A stretch of 64,000 nt of DNA, taken from Plasmopara viticola (Eukaryota > Oomycota > Peronosporomycetes > Peronosporales > Peronosporaceae). Below the pieces are notes generated by a model. It ran no database searches and had not been told where the DNA came from. It saw only the letters and a list, made by a program, of their open reading frames with translations. Shown one piece after another: positions 56,588 to 64,000 of this stretch. How positions within the stretch are numbered: position 1 is the first letter of the stretch; each line of letters begins with the position of its first letter. The DNA lies in assembly GCA_001695595.3 (NCBI GenBank), contig MBPM02000056.1:1-64000 (forward strand). The letters are read 5' to 3'. A program made the translations under genes and the position numbers.

Positions 56588-59500
56588 AATTCCTGCACAC
56601 CTCTCCTGTGCAAGCGATTTTGTCGAATCTGGTAGCGCTTGTAGTCAATCATATCATACCTATGTGAATAGATTGACTACTTATACCCTCCGGGGCGAAT
56701 ACAAGAACTTCTTGCATCTTTTGGATGACTGCTTGGAGAAGTTACTACCTTTTATTTTCCCAATGTGGCGATTGAGTGCACAGCCTTGCTAGCTGAAACG
56801 CGTTACGGCGTTAAGGCGCTACGGAAACACTTTGTGCTCTAGTGCCGAGGCAACACAAGCTCTAAATCATCATCGCTAGAAACGCATACCACGAGGATCA
56901 TGCCGAAGCCTCTCTATGTGTACCGGATAGCTAGAGATTAAAAAAAGGAGATAGAAATAATTACTAAAACGCATTTATTTACAGAAGATCATGTGCGTGT
57001 AGCGCTCGCACGCTCTTGCCTGAGAGGCCGAGCTAAAAGCAGGATACTATACCTAAGAAAATTCTTTGTCTTAAGAACATACAATAGAGCTATATCTAGC
57101 AGCGTTTTCACCGGCGAATTTTATGGTTGACTAGCGCTCGCACAATATTGACTACAAGCAGAAGAGACGTAAGCCTCATAAACATGTTTCTCTTTTAAAG
57201 CGAGAGCAAAGCTCTCCTTGCAATCAACACTTTAGAGCTCAGGCCAGAGCGATGACAGATACTTCTTAAAATGTGTGCAGCCACAGTCAAAATTTAGATT
57301 AATTTGAATAGGTAGTACCTCGTTCTATTAAATTCGAGTATAGAACAGTCCAGACAAATGGATATTAAGCGCTATTGAGCAAGAGATTTTTCTACTCTAG
57401 CTGCGATACCTCATGAGTCTTGTCTGTCCTGACGTTGGACGACGAAGTGGGCCGTAGTCCGATCCATGAGCTTTGAACAGTTGCTGGCAAACATCACTTC
57501 TTCAGAGCCAGAAAGACGCTGGTTACTGATTAAAGCAAAGAAATGACTGACAAGGTTGGTATGGGATGGTACGCACATAGACATTAGCCCATCAACTTTT
57601 TGCAAGTTCGGTAGAATGACAGCTCACGACGATAATCAAGCAGTGAGGAATTTGCGGAGCATACTTTCACAGGCATATAAATGAGTGCGGATATTAACGC
57701 TCCGCAAGACAATTGAAAGCATATTTAAATGAGTGAGTAATTCTGTACCATCAACTTCGAGTGACAAAGCTATATGAGCGGGTAAAATTTGTCCGCACGA
57801 CACTGTCGGTAGCACATATTCTGGGCAACAAGGGCGAGCAATATAGCCACTCTAGAAAATGAGATGAGGCATTAATTCAGGTTGTCACGAGCAATCGCTT
57901 AGCCGACAAGGAATCCTTGAATCAGGAATAGTGGACAGTACAACGGGTCATCATATCACGGAAGGATTGCTTCAATCGAAGGCCGTCAGGATTGCCGAAT
58001 CTTGAAAAGCTCGAAAGTATTGAGATGTTGGCTGAGTTTAATGCAAAATCTCAGTGGTGGTGCTTCAAAAAATGTAAAATTCCTGTCGAGGATATGCCAT
58101 TCCTCCGTTCAGCCAAAACTGCCGTATATCAACCTTGTGAACAGCGTTGCTTCTTGGCTCAAAAATCTCGAAGGACCCCAAAGATTCGGTAGGTCTTGCT
58201 ATGATGTGAAATATGTGGGTGGTAAGCCAAAATGATGTTTTTACTTCATCGAGGTGTAAGGCACAAAACATTGTGTCAGCAGGCAATGGCAATCGCGTGA
58301 CAGCTCACAAGTACTTTTGTCGCTAGAAATGTAGAGAATGACGTGGAAGGGGAGTCGATATTCCGCACTAATCACCGATTTTTCTAAGTTGCAAGCCCAA
58401 CAAATGTGGCGTCCGGTTTATGCGTATGATATCTGAACAATTACACAACAACCCGTATCAAGTATAAACACGTTACTTATTGTCATATTTAGGTGTAAGC
58501 TGTAAATTACATTACCATTGGTATCTGAGGGAGTTCGATTTCGGCTGGTATGTCAGGAGGCAAGCTGCCGGAGAGAACGGTTACGCCGCAAGGTCTTCCA
58601 AATGACCGGCGACGCTTAAATAATTGGTCACACACTTAGTTTAATCATTAAGGGCTTCGTCAAGGCATATTTTAACTATAGTTGTCCATAAATGCTAAGA
58701 AGAAGAAAAGCTGGCTTTGGACACAGCAAAAGCAAGTTGTCATAAGGCCGGTACGATAAATGAATGCAACGCTGACCACCAACAAAGTTTAGCTGCACCA
58801 TAAGTTTCAAAAATCTCCCTGATAGTAAATATTAGGCTTGTGCTGACCTCGAGAAACCCGCGCTACAAATATGAGAATATGAGCCTATTCAAGTATTTTC
58901 ATACGCGCAGGGCCTGCTATGCGGGGTTTGTAAAGCCTCTGTCCAATTTATACAAAATAATTCATAGGGAAAGTTGGCACCAGATTGCCTCAAAGCTATT
59001 CAGAATTTTCTGGCAGGCACTTGTTCTAGCTTTGCTGGACGAGGCTAGCCATTTAGCGTTGTTTGCGACGCTTGTGACGAGGCAATCGGTTGCGCGGTGC
59101 TTAGTGGTTTCACCCAGCTAGCTAAGGGCTGCCAAGATTAGCTACCTCGCTGAAGAGTTGCTATGAAGAATGCATTGGTGAAGCTCTGAGTGTATATTCT
59201 GCCTTTGTGAATAATTGAGACCATTAATTTGGAAACGGAATTAAGTACATCTTATTTTGTTTTACGACTAACGAGGTGATTGTCGTCCTTGGCGAAATAT
59301 AGCTTTCGCTTCCAACACAAGTCTAGCACACTCATTGTATTCGTCTATACTCTTTCGCGCTTGCCACATACAAATTAGTCGATATAAGCAGAAGCGAAAG
59401 ATTTGTTGATGCACAAATTCATCCGACACGGAATGGATGTCGATCGAAAGCCGGTGGCACAATTACTTAAAGTAGGCAAAGATGCTACAGTTAGGTATCT

Positions 59501-60291
59501 AAACTCTCGACATCGATAGCAGCTGCATCGCTGTACGAGTACAAAGACGAACTGCTCTACGATACGATAAAATTAGTAGATCCAGCTGTAGTCATTATTC
59601 TGACTTTGTGGTACAAGCACGATACACCATTAAAAGCATTTAGAGCTCGAATTACAGGACATTTAGGCAAAGGAAGATGAGTTGTCATACGATCCTGCCA
59701 TTGGCTTCAAGTTGGCTACCTTACAGAGCGTGCCAGTACTAGTAGACAATTAGAAGTCCAAAAGCATTATCATTGAATTCGGCTTGCTGGTAGTGATTGA
59801 AAACTGAAAACACCAACATAGTGCCACCTAGGCAAGATTGTGCATTTGGCATCTTTTCCAGCCAGTACAAATAGGTAACAAATAGTGAGGCTATACCTCG
59901 ATACGATATTCAAATATCATATTTTTCAAGATAGGATGAAGACTCGCAGTTAATTGATGTGCTTTGTATTCTTAATGTTGTGGCATCGCTTGACCATGTC
60001 AGCAAAAACCATCTTCAGGCTGATAAAGAATGCTTTGGAGTTTGTAGAGCTCGAGGAAGCCTCAATTCATTTACATAGACGGGCGTATGACCATGCATTC
60101 GCGAATCACATTGTTGTGCGCAACTTCAAATATAGAATGATTATCCGCTTACAAATTTGGCCGCTCAGCGCACATAATGCTTAATGTGTCCTTAAGCACA
60201 CAATTGATATTTTTATTTGATTTTGAGTATGTGTATATTCTGCTGTTAAGATTTGTGAACCGGTTCGCAATAGCTGGAACAGCGTATGCCT
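56588..60291. other. Gene-free region
   Basis: 3.7 kb of short frames only. The frames around 57992-58235 and 58840-59121 have no recognised domain. Probably old repeat DNA. Confidence 0.5.
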
Positions 60292-60337
60292 TAGCGCAGC
60301 GATAATTACGGATCTTTCCGTAATTATCGCTGCGCTA
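60292..60337. repeat. Perfect 21-bp hairpin with 4-nt loop
   Basis: Left arm TAGCGCAGCGATAATTACGG(A) at 60292-60312, loop TCTT, right arm 60317-60337. All 21 positions pair. Confidence 0.95.
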
Positions 60338-60921
60338 TGGATGATAAACATTTCGACGCAAGAGTTGCGGGGCGCGGACGCCACGGTATTTAGATGGAGT
60401 ATCCACAAACAACTTCCTTATCAGTACTCGTTTGTTTTGCACCATCATGCTCAAGAACCCCATATCCTTGTGTCAACATTAATTTTCAGCAAGGTAAAGA
60501 AAAGACGAGGCTTATGGACTCAATTTTTGCCGGCATTGGTAGGTTGAGACACAGATTTGACCCTTTGTTGGGTTTCACAGGTTCTCACATACACTAAAAT
60601 GATGTAATAACCAAGAAAAGTTCCAGCCAGTCTGGTTTATATGCCCCTATAAGCTCATCATGCCTAAAGTCTTCGTCGTTTAGAGCTGGATACCATATAG
60701 TGAAGCAGACGATGGTACTACTCAAAGTCGTGCAGCAGTGATCACTGTCGCGAAGTCAAATACTTGACTTTGTCATTGTCTTTTGTGCTAAATTTTATAA
60801 CCAACTATGTTTGTATGCGTTTTGCATGTCTGAAAACTGTTTGTCAATATCGCTTCCAACCCTGCTTATATGATCGGCTCATGATTTGAAATGCGCTTTG
60901 CTTTTATAAGCTAAGTTAATC

Positions 60922-61149
60922 TCATTTGAGCGATAGCGTATCAGCGAGTAAATTAATTTTGCCAGGCTTGTATAGGATATGACAATTATACGCGAAAAAT
61001 TGACATTCTTTAAGACAGGCGGGATGCATGCAACAAAGTGGAATAGTGTTTGCATAATTTATCGACCATTCATTATTTGATAGTAATGACTGGTCCATCG
61101 CTCCTTGATAAATTTTGCATGAAATAAGTAATAGACATTGTTGAACCAA
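60922..61149 (-). pseudogene. Possible Ty3/gypsy RNase H relic
   Basis: The minus-strand frame ends ILYKPGKINLLADTLSLK. This is the shape of the RNase H end of gypsy elements (I.Y.PGK.N..ADALSR). In the preceding DNA (about 61290-61150) another frame has YALAKVSIASPDTVIL, compatible with the RT/RNase H connection. No integrase can be read downstream. Only a short match, so this could be chance. Confidence 0.35.
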
Positions 61150-61290
61150 AAGGAAAGACCTTTCTGCGCCTAAGCATCAGCGTGTCAAAGTCAAAGCAGC
61201 TGATCAATTTGCCACCATCGTTAAGAATCACAGTGTCAGGAGATGCAATTGAAACTTTCGCCAGTGCGTACTTATGGTAAGTAACCCCTT

Positions 61291-62169
61291 TTTAGATCGA
61301 CATAGCTTTGTTCGGCAAATCCAAGCTGCCTGAACTTGAACGAGATGACTTACTCACGTTTGTCCTTGTCGAGTAGCAATAACAAAATGGCATAATTGAC
61401 AGCGCCACCAACAAACTTAGAAGGCTTTGTCTCATTCACCTGCTTGAAGCTTTCTTTGATGTTATTGGAAGCTTCCTAATGCCGGCTCTTGGCTTTCCAT
61501 ATTTTTTATTAGATTGGTCGAAGCTTTTGTGAGATCCACATATACAAATTGGCTTAGTATGACTGTTCTTTGGATGCGAAAGCCGACTTTGTATAGGTAT
61601 GCTTGAACCCCAAATGATTCCTTGAGTTGACATCCTACGACTTTAATACTATTTCCACCGAAAAGATGCATTTTTGAATGTCGGCGTAGAGATCATTGAT
61701 TAATGCACAAACGGTCAAATGTTATCGGGGTATTTGATAGTCTTTTTAGCATAGCTCATCAATCCCACAGCAAAGTGGCAGGCGTACATCGCCGCTTTGG
61801 ATTTACCTGACTTCTAAATAATGGAAATCAGCTACCGTAATTAGTGTACTGCACAGCGTAAAATCAGGCATGTTGTTAAGCAGCTCGTAATTCTTTGTAG
61901 TTCAGGTGCTGTTATTCTTATTAGAAGATGAAATCAGTCGCTTTTTCGATCCAACTTTCGAGCGCAGAAAGTCGGTGACGAGTACGAGCATCGGGACTTC
62001 CGCACCAATCCGTCTATTGTGCTTTTAGCTCAAGAAGCATCAATAAACTTACACTGATCTCGTGGTGGTGACCATTAAATGGTGACACAGTACTTCAAAA
62101 GCTAAGTTTGTTCTTAGATTTGTTTTCATTCGGTGGGAGATTGGGTCGTTAGATTTCCTTGGCGGAAAC
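61291..62169. other. Gene-free region
   Basis: No supported frame; may be the decayed upstream part of the gypsy-like relic. Confidence 0.45.
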
Positions 62170-62394
62170 TTAACGCACGCTACCAAGACATCTTCGACTC
62201 GAATGGAGGACGTAATTACATTCGGTGTTGAGAACACGACCTATAGTATACTTTTGGGTCTTAAATATTGTAGAGCTCAGTAGTTGAGGTTTAGTAATTC
62301 TGACATCTCTGGCAGTACTATAATCAAAAGCTCTTGCCGTGACATAACCGCTAGTTAAAATGCTAGCTAGTGATAGTGAGAACAGATAAAACAC
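62170..62394 (-). pseudogene. Possible decayed RXLR-type effector
   Basis: The minus-strand frame reads (GTG)FYLFSLSLASILTSGYVTA, like the signal peptides of many RXLR effectors (F..LA.IL.SG.VTA). After about 45 residues it reaches SSRRCLGSVR, which contains R-C-L-G, one base-change class away from RXLR, at the usual distance from the cleavage site. The start codon position is GTG, not ATG, and a stop follows directly. In a shifted frame DNA downstream reads EVSAKEI. If this is an effector gene it is dead. Evidence is pattern only. Confidence 0.25.
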
Positions 62395-63642
62395 AGAATG
62401 GACGGAAAGAAAGTTGAAGGCTAATGCTGCACCCGCATATATTTGCCAGCTACAGTGTCATGCGTGGCACATAGGCAGTATCGATTCCCCATTGCGGAGC
62501 TGTTTCACCCGCTCTTTAGTGCACTTCGTTACACACTTACTACTATGTCATCTTCTGTGCCTGGCTTGCGGAACTTTGCTACCTGCAGTTGGTTGCTGTA
62601 TGATATCCACTCTAAGAGTCATATTTTTCGCAAGTAGATTACTGTCGTTACCGCCTTTAGTCGCCGGACTCAGCGACATTGTAACGTTGGCCTCATCCAT
62701 CAAACATAGCTTAAACAGTCCTTTGCCTTTGTGTGCCTTAAGTTTTCAGCGAAGACCTTGTTGCTTTAGCAAAGTAGAAAGGATGCTTGTTTTGCGGAAC
62801 TTAAGAAATCACTTACGTAGGCTTATAGATTTATGTCTGCTAAGATATCTTCATCATTAATCCCTTTCGAATTTAATTTAGGTGTATGCTAACCAATTCT
62901 CTTTTTAACGAGCCATTTGGATGACAGGCGTGAGAGCATGACTCACCGAAGCCCTCTTGGCATTATCAGCAGATGGTCTTGCCCGCCTATATTGGCACCC
63001 ATACTTTTTGAGCCAATAGAAAATCATACTTGCTATATTGAAGGCGAAAAATGACTGTGCAGGTGTATTTATCGTTACATATTTTCAAATGTATATATTA
63101 ACGGGCTCCATTAACAGGGGACCACCGAGACATCTCGGCGATGATTAAATGTAAAATGCTAGCAAATCTGCTCTAAATTGTAAAGCATTTCACTCAAGAT
63201 GGTTGAATTGTGAGTTGTAATACCCTAAAGACCTACCTAGTCTCAATATTGATTCTTTCCCTGAATCGTATATTTAATCAAGGGCTTGTTCTTGAGCTTT
63301 ATTTGACGAGTAAAATTCTCAAGTGGGATATGAGTTGTTGCTAAGACGCAATGTCAGGGGTGGCTCTCGAAAATTTCTCGTGTGGTGCGAGATGGGTAAG
63401 CACACTGCTACCTGCACCGAGTAGGTGAATTCCAACAAAAAGGCTTGACTTTAAGTTGGTGGACGAGTCACTTAACTTATCGCTCACTAGATCAGTAATT
63501 GACCATGGGATCCGTACCGGTGGTTGTCGTCAAGGATCTGATCTTCTGTTTTTTTTTTGACAATCTTGGTGACCTTAGCAATAAACGCGTCGAATAACGA
63601 GTCCGTTCGCCTTGTAGCCAGGGACTATCCTTTTCGTATTAC
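62395..63642. other. Gene-free region
   Basis: The longest frame (62414-62860, plus) is Cys/Leu-rich, lacks homology I can see and overlaps other frames equally open; I treat it as chance. Confidence 0.45.
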
Positions 63643-63654
63643 TAAGACATCTTT

Positions 63655-63981
63655 AGCTTGGAAAAGGTTGGGGTGACGCCCTCCTTCCAAGCGCGGGGGC
63701 TAAATGCTCGCGCGCTTCGGGTAGGTGCTCTCGGGCATCTGCAGGTCTCTAACGAGTCTCACCCTCGACGCGACGGTCTCCAGCACCGGGCGCCACCTGG
63801 GCTCTTACCAAGTCAGAGCTAAGCAAAATAATGGAAGACCCTCACGACCTCGGTGCTGACTGCACTGCCCGCCGAACGAGACCCGACGTATGCGGACACC
63901 ACTCTATGCCGTGGACTAGCCAGACTGAGTCTAGCACGTGCATAACTTGGCAACGCGATAACGTAATACATTACATTACAT
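63655..63981 (+). mobile_element. SINE-like retroposon, copy B
   Basis: About 327 bp with a 12-bp target duplication TAAGACATCTTT (63643-63654 and 63982-63993) and an (ACATT)n tail. Nearly identical to the copy at 45171 over its full length, apart from a few substitutions and small indels. The perfect target duplication points to a fairly recent insertion. Confidence 0.88.
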
Positions 63982-64000
63982 TAAGACATCTTTGGTCTGA

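Noticed and set aside
62414..62860. 148-codon Cys/Leu-rich plus-strand frame
   Set aside because: Composition looks random, it overlaps other open frames, and no domain or leader is visible.

Overview
The window is nuclear DNA of a plant-pathogen-like oomycete (Peronosporales, Phytophthora or downy-mildew type). This is inferred from largely intronless genes with oomycete relatives, short 5' leaders with Inr/FPR-like start elements (best at 29208-29224 and 40404-40420), small secreted proteins, and Ty1/copia elements with very short LTRs. The species cannot be named from sequence alone.

Layout. (1) 1-22609 is an inverted array of ~1.22 kb repeat units, each carrying one small secreted Gly/Trp-rich protein gene. 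Five copies point left (1-5132) and four point right (9036-21949). Four copies are intact (2435, 3659, 4884, 9036). One has lost its stop codon (14689) and four are broken in different ways. Three degenerate copia elements sit in the array: a truncated one at the head-to-head junction (5458-8425), one with both LTRs (9471-13938) and one with both LTRs and a target duplication (16634-21088). A solo LTR (16035-16180) splits one gene copy. (2) 22610-29207 is gene-free and holds LINE and copia relics. (3) 29244-43767 is a gene island: an eight-cysteine secreted protein, protein-only RNase P (minus strand), a large Sec7 ARF-GEF of the BIG/Sec7p type with one 3' intron, a secreted pectin-acetylesterase/Notum-like hydrolase and a PH-domain protein. 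(4) 43768-51371 is gene-poor, with a SINE-like retroposon and a perfect 31-bp-stem hairpin. (5) 51372-55786 is a second island: a membrane-anchored glycosyltransferase-like protein, a mitochondrial carrier and RPA32. (6) 55787-64000 is gene-poor, with a LINE 3' end, two hairpins, a possible gypsy RNase H relic, a possible RXLR-type effector relic and a second SINE-like copy.

How the parts relate. The housekeeping genes (tRNA processing, Golgi ARF activation, DNA replication, mitochondrial transport) form two compact islands. The secreted-protein genes lie at island edges or in repeat-rich DNA, which is the two-compartment layout known from oomycete pathogens. The most unusual object is the inverted, transposon-riddled array of near-identical genes for an ~80-residue pre-protein. 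Its mature form would be an acidic/neutral spacer, a dibasic Lys-Lys, and a 35-residue tail made almost only of Gly and Trp.
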